Below are positions 11,584 to 22,301 of a stretch of DNA of 64,000 nt, in pieces (position 1 is the first letter of the stretch; each line of letters starts with the position of its first letter). Source of the DNA: Parasponia andersonii (taxonomy: Eukaryota; Streptophyta; Magnoliopsida; Rosales; Cannabaceae); the NCBI GenBank assembly GCA_002914805.1, contig JXTB01000117.1, forward strand, positions 651,031-715,030, read 5' to 3'. Position numbers and translations under genes: made by a program. Under the pieces are notes generated by a model, which ran no database searches, was not told the origin of the DNA, and was given only the letters and a program-made list of their open reading frames with translations.

Positions 11584-11717
11584 CTGGGCACGGGCGAAAC
11601 CAGAGAGAGGGAAAAAGTGGTGAACTGGCCAGTGTAACACCGTTCTCATCAAGGTGACCGATGTTGATCTGTACGGACGCGTGGTCCTTGGAGGTGATGA
11701 GCCTGTTTGTCGCAGAG
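11584..11717 (-). pseudogene. RPS21: Orphan exon of 40S ribosomal protein S21
   Basis: Minus-strand translation gives the conserved core of eS21: [20 protein letters not shown], then HLDENGV. After one missing base the next frame gives [16 protein letters not shown]. The piece is flanked by plausible splice sites (ATACAG/CTCTGCG at 11717 and GCCCAG/GTTCTAG at 11584), so it looks like a copied internal exon and not a reverse-transcribed copy. The preceding exon (start, MDLYIPRK region) and the final exon are not found nearby. The single-base deletion lies near 11635 and breaks the frame. It sits close to the N and homopolymer at 11533, so an assembly error cannot be excluded for the indel, though it would not restore the missing exons. 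Confidence 0.75.
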
Positions 11718-12434
11718 CTGTATCCATGAACCAAAATTAGCCAGAAGTCCCCCAAATACAGAACCACGCATCATATGTATGTATATATACACTAGCATGG
11801 GAGCACGTGCCTAAGACACGTGCCCCCGTTAATAGGAGCTAGTTGGTAGAAAAAAAAAAAAAAAAAAAATGTAAGACGGAGGATTAAGGGGATCAAAACA
11901 GAGCAATCAGAGAAGTTGTGAGAAGGATCGAAATAGATCTATTCGATATTTGTCGAAAGAGAAGCATTTGGGGTAAAGAGACGATTCTCAGGGTTTGGAA
12001 TTGAATGAATGGACCCAAGACTCAAAACTGAGAACAGAGGCCATAATGGCTGACGGGTTATGGAGATTATCGAAAAAATTGGCTAAAGTTTATAAGAAGG
12101 AAAAATAAACCCACATGCAAAAGAGAGAGAGAGAGTGATTTTGAGCCAAATGTATGAGAAAGAAAGAAGAAAGTGACGAATCTAAACCGACATACACACA
12201 AGCACCAGCCGCAGCAGGATCTAAATGGTACTCGAAACCCTATCCCCTGATTATTTAGTGAAATGACTAAACTACCCTTGTCTGAGAGGGAAATAAATAA
12301 CTTTTGGGGTCCTTCCTTGTATGCATACCCAACTCAAGTCTCAAGCCGACCCGCCAAAGGGTTTTCGGCTGAATTGAACAAAAAGGGCGCCATTTAGTTG
12401 GTGGGTCCTTTTTTTTTTCTTGTTTGTTTGTAAT
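11718..12434. other. Non-coding region with paired CACGTG motifs
   Basis: No gene seen. At about 11803-11827, GGAGCACGTGCC and GACACGTGCCCCC place two CACGTG cores 13 bp apart, a G-box-like pair or the end of an unrecognised repeat. A (GA)n tract lies at 12122-12135. Confidence 0.4.
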
Positions 12435-12890
12435 AAGGGTTTTTAGTGTCTGTGGTCCCAACTTTTCAAAATGTAACCAAATCGTCTTTAAATTCTTTTT
12501 TTTTTTTAAAAAAAATGTGATCTATTTATCCTTAAATTTACAATAATGCTACAATTTGGTCCAAATTGAAAATAGACTTTTGTTTTATAACCGAGCCTCT
12601 GGATTCTTCTTTCTTCTGAAGGGGGGTTTTAGCACCTGTAGTCCCTGAATTTTTTAAAATGTAATAATTTCGTCCTTAGACTAAAAGAAAGTGACCATTT
12701 CGATTGTGAATTTACACTAATGACATAATTTGTCACCTTTTAAAAAGTTGAAAGACCAGAAGCTCCGTTACAAAACAAACATCCATTAGCATTATTATAA
12801 ATTTGAGGACCAATTTGTCATTTTTTTAGTTCAAGGACTAAATTGTCACATTTTAAAAAATTTAAGAACCACTTGAGCTTTTATAATAAT
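12435..12890. repeat. Foldback repeat with related arms
   Basis: A unit reading GTTTTAGTGTCTGTGGTCCC..TTTTCAAAATGTAA at 12437 recurs as GTTTTAGCACCTGTAGTCCC..TTTAAAATGTAA at about 12627. It appears inverted at 12838-12880 (inverse of GTTCTTAAATTTTTTAAAATG). The pattern suggests a MITE-like or composite foldback element. The exact ends are not resolved. Confidence 0.5.
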
Positions 12891-12937
12891 AAAACTTATT
12901 TTAAATGGTGTTGAGAAAGGTGTTAAAAATAATCACC

Positions 12938-14195
12938 AAACTTCATTTGATTTCAGCAGTTCATGGTTATATGGATGTTACTGAAGCCTGTAACACGCTA
13001 TTTGGGTACATGATCAAAGTCTGATCGCTTAACAATTCGTATATGATCAAAGTTTGTTGTGATAAAATTGTGTCACCAATGTTTCCCCTGTTGTCCAAAC
13101 ATCATCTTCAGATAAATCTGTCTTATTCTCTAAAGATTCCATCACCAGATCAGTTTTTTCACGCGTACTTTCTCCAAAAGCTTAACAACATTGTAGCCAT
13201 AAAATGCTGCAAGAAAAAACTTCAAAGGGCTCAACAAAGAAAACTCCAAAAACAAAATCAACGAAATGAAAAATGAATATAAACCCAAAAGAACAATAAA
13301 GGGGCAATCATTTTGGAAACAAAACAATAATATACAGTCAAATTTACTCATCTTTAACGGACCGTAATAATTATGAGAATGAATATAAATAAAGTGTTTC
13401 TCTTCCCGTTAATTACTGTATTTACTTACACATTTAAAATACAAATTTTAGTGAATTCCTTAAAAAAATATTGGACAACTCAATTTTTGATTTATTATAG
13501 TTCATCTACGAGCCATTTCCTCTAAGATTCTTTTTATTATGGAATAGTAAACATGCTCTATGATTATAAATAAATGTTTTTAGTCTTCTGTAACTTCTTT
13601 AACTATTCTAGGTGATTAAGAGTTCAGAAAGCTCATAAAATGATCAATTCTCAACTTACTCAGTATCTTCAAATTTTGACATAACTAGCGACTTCTAAAT
13701 GCTCAATCAGAACTCAGAGAAAACAGAAACAAAAAAATTTGAAGGCAACCAAAGAAACTTACTTTGGAAACTTAAATTTTTAACTAGAATTATGATCACC
13801 AACATATTTGATCCCCTCAAACTCCAAAATCCCAAATAGGTCACTCCAATGTAAATCAAACCCATCAAAATATTTCATTTCATATATATAATCCCAACAT
13901 TTTCAGCCTCTCTCAGATCTAAACAGTATCTCCAAACCCTTTAAATCCAATCCAATTTTTAACACAAAACTAAGTATAGAAAATAAAAAAAAAAAACTAC
14001 CCACATACTTAAAAACCCAAAATATAACAAAAAATTTAGATCAGAAAATGAAGCTATAAATTTGCAGGGCTATGTAGAGGAGTACCCGAAATGTGTCTTC
14101 CAACGTTCAATAACAAACTAAAAATTTAAAGAGAGAAGATTTGAGAGATGTAGCGGGTAATTTAGAAAGGGGAGGGTAAAACGCATTTCACGGAA
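12938..14195 (-). pseudogene. Truncated duplicate of the FRS11-like 5' end and promoter
   Basis: 12938-13035 matches coding sequence at 9731-9833. The match then jumps to the region equivalent to 10086-10205 (start codon region), so about 250 bp of exon 1 are deleted. It continues through the upstream non-coding sequence and ends near 14195, equivalent to 11195. The start codon equivalent is altered (ACGCGTACTTTCTCC replaces AGACATACTTTCTCC on the + strand). The intervening 11.2-12.9 kb is not duplicated, so the copy is a local partial duplication. It cannot encode an FRS protein. Confidence 0.85.
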
Positions 14196-15344
14196 AACGA
14201 CAACCATTTTATAGAGAGGAAAAGCTATTGTGTGTCGTATGGTTGCACAAGTTTATCAAGTGCATATGAGACTATCAATCATTGGATCAAAATGGCACTG
14301 CATTGTGGGCCATTTATTTTAATTGCGAAAATAGAAATTTCATTGGGGTAACTGCTTTCGTGCACATGTGGCGTACGAAAACTGAAATTTCTACGCTTTG
14401 AAATTGAACGTGATAAAACCCTACTTCTGGATAGTAATGGTCCTCTCTCCTTGGTTTGTGGGCTTTGCTTTGGACCATAGGTCCATCAAAACATGTGATC
14501 TGTGATAAGCCCAGTTTTGGTTTGTGGGCTTGTTGTTGGAGCAAGAACCTCTAAAGGATCTTGTATGAATTCCAATACTTTTTATGTGAAATTAAGAGGA
14601 ATACGAGTGTTTTACCTGTATTTTACATTTCTAGGAATGTTTTTCAAAATTACATTTCTAAGAGTTCCAAAAAAACTAAAAGACCAAAATACCTCGAGGA
14701 GAATAAGACATACAAAAATTTTGTGACTAACAATCACAAATTAGGATTACATGGCATGAAATTATGATAGTCATGAATTATGTGATTGTTGGTATCACAT
14801 ATATAACTACTAATAGAGAAAATTTTATGGTTTTTCTTATAAAATTAGATATGTATTAGACGAATATTACTAAGCTATTACTGACCAATAAGAAATACTT
14901 GTCTTCCTTTTACAAGGTTGACATAAATTTTATGACTAAGAGTCACAAATCACAATAACATGTTAAGATTGTACAAATTACGACAACATAATCTCACAAT
15001 ATTCGTAACAATATAAAACATACGGTGATCTTAAGTCTTAAAATTATGACCACAAGTCACAAATCATGATCATGAAGTTAATAACAATAAAAAAAAATTT
15101 CTTTAAAAAACAATGACAAACAAAATTGAGATCACAAGCCGTCAAAAAATTGTGACAGGTGATCACACCATTTAGGGTCACATAAGGACATTTTCAAAAT
15201 ACGTATTTTTTCTCTCACCAAAAACTGCTACAAATATAAAGTTTGTTCTTAGCAAAGTAATTCTGAAAAATATTCACAAAAAAGTAAGTGGAGCTAAAAG
15301 ACTTCTAATCTCCATAATTTCCCTAGTTTTCTCGAGTATATTTA
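14196..15344. other. AT-rich spacer, no gene seen
   Basis: Contains several loosely repeated short motifs of the type ATGACnnnnnGTCACAAAT, but no coherent coding region, RNA gene or bounded element. Confidence 0.5.
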
Positions 15345-15695
15345 TAAGGGGAAATTAGGCCTTGACATTTTTAGAAAAAAAAAATTGAAAAATACGATGG
15401 TTTGTGTTTTTTTTTTTTTTTTTTTTTTTTGTAGATTTGGTATAGTTTTTATTAGAAAAATATCATTTTAAACAATTATTTAGAAAAATGCTATTTTATA
15501 AAATAGTAACTAAGAACTCGTAATAAGTTTTCAGAAATTAATAACTAGTAATAAAAAATATTTATAATTGGTAATTGGTAACTGGTAACTATTTTTAAAA
15601 TGATTTTTTTTTTCTAAAAACCTTTTTAAAAGTGATATATGTCTAATAAAAGTCATACAAAAATTTGAAAAAGGACCAATCTCCTTATTTTTATA
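15345..15695. mobile_element. Foldback element, family A, copy 2
   Basis: Starts with AAGGGGAAATTAGG, the inverse of the right end of copy 1. It contains the shared interior (TTTTTATTAGAAAAATATC, TTTTCAGAAATTAATAAC, GGTAACTGGTAACT) and ends with an inverse TCTAATAAAAGTCATAC arm. A run of about 25 T at 15407-15431 has expanded inside it. Confidence 0.5.
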
Positions 15696-15699
15696 ATTC

Positions 15700-17172
15700 T
15701 TTTAGGTTTTTTAAAGTTAAAGTGTTAAGAACCATATTTATAAAGAAGTGGGTTTTTTTTTCGGACCAATTTAAAAATGGTCATTTTTTACACGTATTTA
15801 ATAAATGATTATTTTCTAGTTGATCCATTTTTTTTTATTTATAAAGAATCAATTTTTTACAAAGTAAATAAATCTTAGAAAAATAAATCAATATGTTTTG
15901 ATGTACTAAAAAATGGTCATTTTTAAAAATAATTTTTAAAATTTGGTTATTTTTTAAAGATATTTGAAAAACTGCCATTTTCAAATATGATTCAAAATTC
16001 AATCGTTTCCCTAAAATACCCTAGTTTTTTCTCCCTCTTTTTTTGGGAGTAATTGTCCCTGTGTTTGAGCCTTTCAAGTTCACATTATCCTCTAGACCCA
16101 CACCAACTATCCAAGTCTCAAAGTCCAAATTTATCTGTATATTTACCGACAAAATTTATTTATTTATTTATTTTTTTTTTGTCTGGAACGTTTCTTATCA
16201 TAATTTAGTGGACCAGACTAAGGCTTGGACTCAGAGTCCAGTCCCACATGTTTCACGGATTAGATGAAAGAGTTTGGCTCCTCTTTTAGTTCCCTTTTTA
16301 TGAGACTAAATTAACCCAACTCATCGTATGTTTTGGAGTTGCAAGTTTAAGCACATGTTTTTTTTTTCCTTTTTTATTTTTAATTAATATAAATAAATAT
16401 ATAAAAATATTAATTAAATTCGAATTTTTATTTTTTAACTAAAAATATATATATTATTTTTATCTAAAAATTGTATTATTCTTATATCTTTATTTTTCAT
16501 AAATAAATTAAAATCATATTATTTTATTTAATCATCGTCTAAATTTATCTTTACTATTTTTGAAAATATCTATTTATTTATTTATAAATAAAATATAATT
16601 AGAACGACATAATTTTTTTTTATATTTACTTGTGTTGCATCAAATAAAGTATAGTACTAAATAATACTATCCCATCTAATCTCATTGAATAATCCAATCC
16701 AATCTCGTGCTTTAGTATTTGCCTTTTGTCTCTCTTGAAAAAACTAATCTTGGTTGTATTAAAAGTGCAAAGGTTCAGACCGTGCAAAACTACAGACATT
16801 TGCTTATATTCTTATATAATTTTCTCACTTTATCATTGTTTATACACTTGTACTGATCTTATCATAATAGGAGGTTCCCAAATCAATATGGAGTCGACCC
16901 TTTCGGGCTTCTCTGATGTTGTCACTTGAACCAAATATGTAAAAATGAGTTCCTCGGCATAACTGTGCATTGCTTCTTCTCAAGTTCATGGCAAAATCAT
17001 CTCATGCTACCGCATGAACATTATTAAACTTTGGAGTTTGGATAATCTTTGCTAAAACAAGAACAAGAGCCATTTTCTCATTCCACTCTAGAGTTAAAAA
17101 GAATGTACAAAACTAAATATGATTGACATGCTTTTGTTTATCATGTGCAATTGCTCAACTTGCATCTGTGCT
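15700..17172. other. AT-rich spacer downstream of the DUF1218 gene
   Basis: Extremely AT-rich between 16360 and 16660. No gene is recognised. The last few hundred bases probably include the 3' UTR of the minus-strand DUF1218 locus. Confidence 0.5.
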
Positions 17173-17589
17173 TTACACTAAATTTGGGACCTTGCTATAA
17201 GACAGTGGAAAAACAAAACTACTTGTCTCTTCATTGTGGTCATCTCTGAATATGGGATTCTCTCTAGCAATGGCAGTGATACGAGGACGGGTGGGTGACC
17301 TTGGTGGAGATGCATAGAGGGCAGAGACCTCAAGTATATGTCTTCTGACATTTTCGTGTTCTTCGGCTCTCCCTTGTGCTCTCAATGCTGTCAAGTATAA
17401 TCCGACTGCAAGAAAAACTGAAGTCAAGGCAAGAACACCAGCTGCAGAGAATAACCCTTTTCGGATGACAAGGCAACTTGCTCTTGGTTTTGACCAATTC
17501 TTCAAATGCCCAGATTCAACACTCAATCCAATCAGCAACAAGATTTCACCAACAGCAAAGCAAATCCTGAAAATGATATTTTATTTCAT

Positions 17590-18195
17590 TTATCTTATCT
17601 GGGTAAGTTTGATAATCATGATATGATTTAGTTTCATAACTATTTGATTTATACGGTTGATAAAAAATGGAGTTGGCTTTTTACCAAGTTGTGACATAGA
17701 AGAAAACTTTTCTGGGTATGTTTGATAATCATGATATAATTTTCACAACTCTATGATGCTATTATGAAAGATAGAAACAAGGAGTTGCCTTGTCAAGTTG
17801 TGACAAATAAGAATCCTATGGTAAGTTTCAAAGTTGTTTTATGCAATAAATGATGGAAGAAGTTGACCTTTTGAGACAGAAAAATACTTCTGGGTATGTT
17901 TATGAATCATGATACTATTAAGTTTCACAGCTGCTTAATGCTATTAGAAAAAATAGTTGGCTTTATCAAGTTGTGACAAAGAAGAATCCTATAATTAAGT
18001 TTCAAAACTGTTTGATGTTATGATATTTGAAAGAAGAAGAAGGCTTTTTTGTGACAGAAAAATCCTTTTGGGGCAAGTAAAATAAAAATCATGATGGTAC
18101 CGTTAAGTTTCACAATTATTTGATGATGATGATGCTGTTATGATTGAAAGACAAAGGAGTTGGTTTTTACCAAGTTGTGACAAAGAAGAATCCGG
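17590..18195 (-). repeat. Degenerate tandem copies of the exon-2 end within intron 2
   Basis: The last bases of exon 2 plus its donor (TTTGTCACAACTTG then GTAAAA, exon end at 18171) recur in the intron. Full-length copies end at 17967, 17794 and 17684. Partial copies (GTGACAGAAAAAT on the + strand) lie near 18050 and 17874. Each is followed by the same spacer pieces (AATCATGATA, AAGTTTCA, TTTGATG). The copy at 17684 keeps a GT donor; those at 17967 and 17794 have AT and AC. The intron therefore grew by repeated duplication of an exon-intron boundary. Confidence 0.8.
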
Positions 18196-18513
18196 CTTGG
18201 CATGTCAAAGCTCTTGAGGAGCCTAAATCTGGGTCCAATGTGAGCAAAGCAGAAGGTGGAAGCTTAGTGACTGCAATTAGCATGAATATGTGTTCAACCA
18301 TCATGGCAATTGCTAATCCCACAAATGCAATGGCCGCGCACAACAGCGGTATTTTTCCGCTTCCGTTATACACACATTCATATAAATTGCCTTCTTTTCC
18401 TTTATTTCCACCAGTGGCTATCCATGTCATCTGCAGGTTCATAACAAAAGATTCGTAAATTCAATTATCTATCATTTAAAGAGAAGAAGCAAGCTTGTTA
18501 TGTTTTGTTGTCA

Positions 18514-18538
18514 TATATATATATATATATGTATATAT
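18514..18538. repeat. AT microsatellite in intron 1 of the DUF1218 gene
   Basis: A run of alternating AT within the 131-bp first intron. Confidence 0.85.
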
Positions 18539-18816
18539 TCTCTAATGGAATAGTTCTACACCTCAGAACGAGTGGCTTCTGAAATTAGACATAGAATGAA
18601 GCAGAGTAAACCACATAGAATGGTAAAGACCATGAGGAAGACACCAACTTTGCTGCCCAAATCGGTGCTTTAACGGCTTGGGGCGAGATCTGCATGTGTT
18701 ACTGCCATTGTCTTTGGCATTTCTGTGTTCAAATTGGCTATAACTCATGCAGAATTGAAAGAAGAAACTATAGTTTTGAAACTATAGTTTTTAAGTTCTG
18801 GTCTGAGAGAAAAGGA

Positions 18817-19050
18817 TATATAGAGAATTACAGAATCGCTCTGGAGTAAAGGTTGCTTAAAAAGGATATATAGAGAAATTACAGAATCGCTTGGAGCAAA
18901 GGTTGCTTAACGGGTAAAGATTCCCGTGTTATGGCATAGGCATTTTGTTTAAGTTTTCACACGAAGACAATGGTTGGTTCCCAAAACTTTGCTAGAAAGG
19001 TATTCTGCTACCTATAGATTAAGTCACATTTACTCATTTTCATTTTCATG
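18817..19050. repeat. Dispersed host segment, copy 2
   Basis: Near-identical to 1-240, including the doubled 47-bp unit and the terminal TTTCATTTTCAT tract. It begins about 110 bp upstream of the DUF1218 start codon. Similarity to copy 1 stops at about 19050, where LINE-derived RNase H sequence starts. Copy 1 continues undisturbed to 363. Confidence 0.78.
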
Positions 19051-19558
19051 GCGTGCTTTTTTCAAAAACAACAACACTGCGTCACGTCAACAATGGACAC
19101 CGCCGGAGTACCCCTTTTTTCAAGCTTAATGTTGATGCGGCAGTTTTGTCGGAGAGGGGGACGCATTGGAAATGGAGGCATTATCAGAAATGAGCATGAC
19201 CTCTCCATGGCTGCTATCAGCTCATCAGCTAAAAGCCTCTTGCGAAGGCACTGCGAAGAGGCATCATGTTTGCCCGCGACCGAAGCAGGCCTTACTCCGA
19301 TTAAGATCGAATCTGACTGCTCGAATGTGGTCCACTTGGTCAATAAGGACAAAAGAGGTGTTCATTACATCCCTAGATGTTTCAATACCCAAGCCCATGT
19401 ACTGGCCCAATGGGCTTTATCTAATGAAGGTGAATATATGTGGCTGGAAGATGCCCTTTCATGGCATCTTGACAAGATTGAATAATGATGTAATCATCTC
19501 GTCTGTTTCTGCTTAGTGGAAAACATTTTCCCCCTAAAAAAAAAAAAAAAAAAAAAAG
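19051..19558 (+). pseudogene. LINE 3' fragment: RNase H-like domain with poly-A tail
   Basis: FKLNVDAAVLSERG, then after a frame change RIGNGGIIRNEH, IKIESDCSNVVHLV and IPRCFNTQAHVLAQWAL, make a plant LINE RNase H domain with the usual R-x-x-N-x-x-A-H helix. A run of about 22 A at 19537-19558 marks the 3' end. The protein differs clearly from the RNase H of the LINE at 380-3661, so it is a different LINE family. It is severely 5'-truncated. No clear target-site duplication was found. Confidence 0.75.
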
Positions 19559-20590
19559 AAAAAACCAAAGTTGCCCTTTGTACACAGAGAGTTTACAAGC
19601 CAAAATTATTGAATTTGAATATATTTCAAATTTTTTCTTTCAGGTTGGGTTGGCAATTTAAACCCGACTGGAATTTTGTATATTTAATTAATACGCTTGA
19701 CACAAAATTGACTCAAATTTACAAGATTAATTAATTTTTTTTTATCAAAATATATTATAAAATGTTAAGTAATGACTCCATAGAAAATATTTTTTTAACA
19801 AATTTCTTATAATTTAAATGAAAAATAGTAAACTAATGAGCTAATTTACCTTAATAAAGTAAAATTAGATTGAAAAAATCAAGTAAATAAATAATTATAA
19901 TATTTAAAAGAGTTGTGACACATCAGTCTGACTAACATTTTTGTTAACAGGTAATCCGCGGATAACATAAAACCTATATAATATTAAATAGGTCGACACG
20001 AAATGAGATGAATTAGCGGACCATACTCAGCCAACGCGAATAACCAAAATTGATGATTGATAATGTATTTTAATGCTGTTGTCGGCCCACTCTTATCAAT
20101 TTAAGTTTTTGAGATAGATTTTTAAATTAACAAGTGATAAATACCAATTTACCGTCTATAAATACCAAAACAAAAAAAAAACCCAACCAAACATATACAA
20201 ACTTAAGAAAATTGACAAACAACGTAAGTTAATATTTATCCAAGTTAAACACGATAAAAAAAATGGTTATCTTCTCAACACTATATTTAGAACTTGGATG
20301 TTTCGAGGGAAAGAAAAAAAATTTCAAGTAATTTCATTTTTTCTTGTTTAGATTAAAACAAAAAATGATAAATTCTTTTCCTAAGAAAAGTAAGAGTTTA
20401 ATTTGATATTATTTTTTTAGTATATAGAATTTTCATATATTAATTAATAAGATCAAAAGTGTCAAAATAAAGTTCTATAAACTCTTAAGTAAAGTATTAT
20501 CTTCTTTTATTTTTCCTCTAGGGTTTCTAATATTTCTACCTACAAAAACATAAAAGAATTACAAAATTCAGTGAGTGAGTCAGATGTTTT
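19559..20590. other. AT-rich spacer, no gene seen
   Basis: No coding or RNA feature recognised. Confidence 0.5.
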
Positions 20591-20800
20591 TCCAATTCAC
20601 GTGTCACTTTTTTACTTTTAATTTTTTTTTTAAAAAATATTATTTTAAAAATGATTATTAGTTATTAGTGTCTAAAAATTAATTATTGATTACCAGTTAT
20701 AAATACCTACCTTTAGTTATTAGCTAGTTATTATAGTAACAGACCTAGTAAAATTGAGCACAATATATTTCCTAATTCTTTTCCAAAAACGCACTACAAT
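20590..20800. mobile_element. Foldback element, family A, partial copy 3
   Basis: Contains the family interior (TTAAAAATGATTATTAGTTA, AAAATTAATTATTGATTACC, AGTTATAAATACC, TAGTTATTA). The outer arm with GGGGAAATTAG is missing, so the copy is incomplete. Confidence 0.4.
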
Positions 20801-22003
20801 TTTCACTTTTTTCCTTGAGGTTCTAAATGGAGCCGGATATAGTTTTGGGTTAGGATAAAGCCAACAATAAAGAAGTAAAAATTCAGTGGAATAGCCACAC
20901 GTCGGTTTTGAAATTGTTGGCCCACTTTACGGGTTGGGTTGTAATCAAACATCAAAGACAAGAGATAAATGTAACTCTACTGAAATACTGCCAATAATCT
21001 TGTGTTTTCTGTTGTTTTGATAGACATGCAAAATGTTATCCCACTTAGGTCTCGGCGAATAATGTTGTACATGTCGCTTTTGCAGCTTAACTTTTTGTTC
21101 GAAGGAATTATTACTGCCTCAATAGTTTGCACATGACAAGCTACGTATCAAAACTACTTTCCATTATTGTTGTTTGTATAGGACCACAACCAATAACCAT
21201 ATTTGAAATTCCATGTTCTCCTCAAGAACCAAATATTGAAATTAAAACGGGTTGAATCACACTTTACTCTTACCCTAAAACGAAGAAAAAGAAAAGTCCT
21301 CACTTCAATATTTATAAAGTAGCTAATTTGCTATAATATTGTTCAAGTAAAGATACGAAATTTTCTTGTAAAATTGTTGAATCTCAATATTGTAGTTTAC
21401 TATTTGAAGACACATATCAGAGTTACAATTGTCAAAATTGATTGTATAATATTGGATGTGCAAATGCAAATACTGTGTCTCCTTTTTAGTAAGTACATGG
21501 AAATAAACGTTTATAGCTAGCTAGTAAAAGACCAGGGTTAGTGCTCTGTTCACAAAGCTGGTATAGTAATAGAAAGCCACTAAGCCTAACCTACCAAGCC
21601 ACTTTCGGGTTGACTTGAAAGGCAAGAATTTTGGTGGACCTTCAATTGGATTTGGCTGCCATCTTTGGATGTTAGATACATTTATTCTACAGACGGACAA
21701 ATAGGTAGGTAAATTAATATTTACAATCATATTATTCAATTGGTACTAAAATTTGTTTTAATATAATTAATTATAATTATTATTGAAATATAACAGTTAA
21801 AATTAATTAATTTATAATAAAAAAAATACATATTATACAAGTTATATATATTTGCAATATTGTATAGGGACTAGATTGACAACTCACAACATGAGTACTA
21901 CAGTTGCCCTTATTGTTTTTGTTTGACTAAGTTTTTCCTTATTTTGGTATTGAAAACTTTTATCTGACAAAATAGCCATTTATTAGAAAATGACTAGTTT
22001 CTT
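20801..22003. other. Intergenic, no gene seen
   Basis: Mixed composition. A short stretch at 21530-21700 is less AT-rich, but I recognise no protein family in it. Confidence 0.5.
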
Positions 22004-22006
22004 TAA

Positions 22007-22298
22007 GCCTATGTTTGGTCAGATGGAAAAAGGGAGCAGAGTTTTTTTTTAAAAAAAAAAAAAAGGAAAGAGAGAAAATGATAAATAGTACGTTTGATTA
22101 GGAAAAAATGGAAGAGTAGAGAAGAGAAAAGAAAAGATTAAAAAAATTGAGGGGAAAACGTATTTTAGTCATTAGGGGTTAAATTTACTACATTACCTTA
22201 ACATACTAACTTTAAAATAAAAATAATTAAAAATAATAAAATAATCATTTTGAAATAGACTAGATTATTTTTTTTTTCTCTCTATTTATCAAACAACG
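22007..22298. mobile_element. Tourist-like MITE, copy 2
   Basis: Flanked by TAA at 22004-22006 and 22299-22301. The left end is GCCTATGTTTGGTC and the right end is the inverse of CGTTGTTTGATAA. A purine-rich left arm with GAAGAGAAAAG and a pyrimidine-rich right arm match the organisation of the copies at 4417 and 34644. Confidence 0.65.
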
Positions 22299-22301
22299 TA
22301 A

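Larger units (their letters stand above)
17173..18708 (-). pseudogene. DUF1218 membrane protein gene with in-frame stop at codon 13
   Basis: Three exons on the minus strand: 18708-18562, 18430-18171 and 17566-17173, 801 bp in total, with consistent phases (GAG/GTGTAG, CTGCAG/ATG, ACTTG/GTAAAA, TTTCAG/GAT). Four membrane segments match the DUF1218 plan: VGVFLMVFTILCGLLCFILC, IPLLCAAIAFVGLAIAM, ICFAVGEILLLIGLS and LFSAAGVLALTSVFLAVGLY. Exon 2 holds the Cys-containing loop (NLYECVYNG). Family members act at endomembranes; some (MODIFYING WALL LIGNIN) affect wall lignin. After MAVTHADLAPSR the 13th codon is TAA (18670-18672), where a Lys or Arg codon would be expected; one base change explains it. 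The rest of the frame is intact, so the lesion is recent or a later Met (in LMVF) is used. A LINE-associated repeat lies about 110 bp upstream. Confidence 0.82.

Noticed and set aside
11443..11767. Poly-Phe frames running through the T/A homopolymer and N
   Set aside because: They are artefacts of the homopolymer. The only meaningful part is the RPS21 exon at 11584-11717.
18563..18748. 61-codon frame MSYSQFEHRN over DUF1218 exon 1
   Set aside because: The other frame gives the conserved DUF1218 membrane segment, so this one is a shadow.
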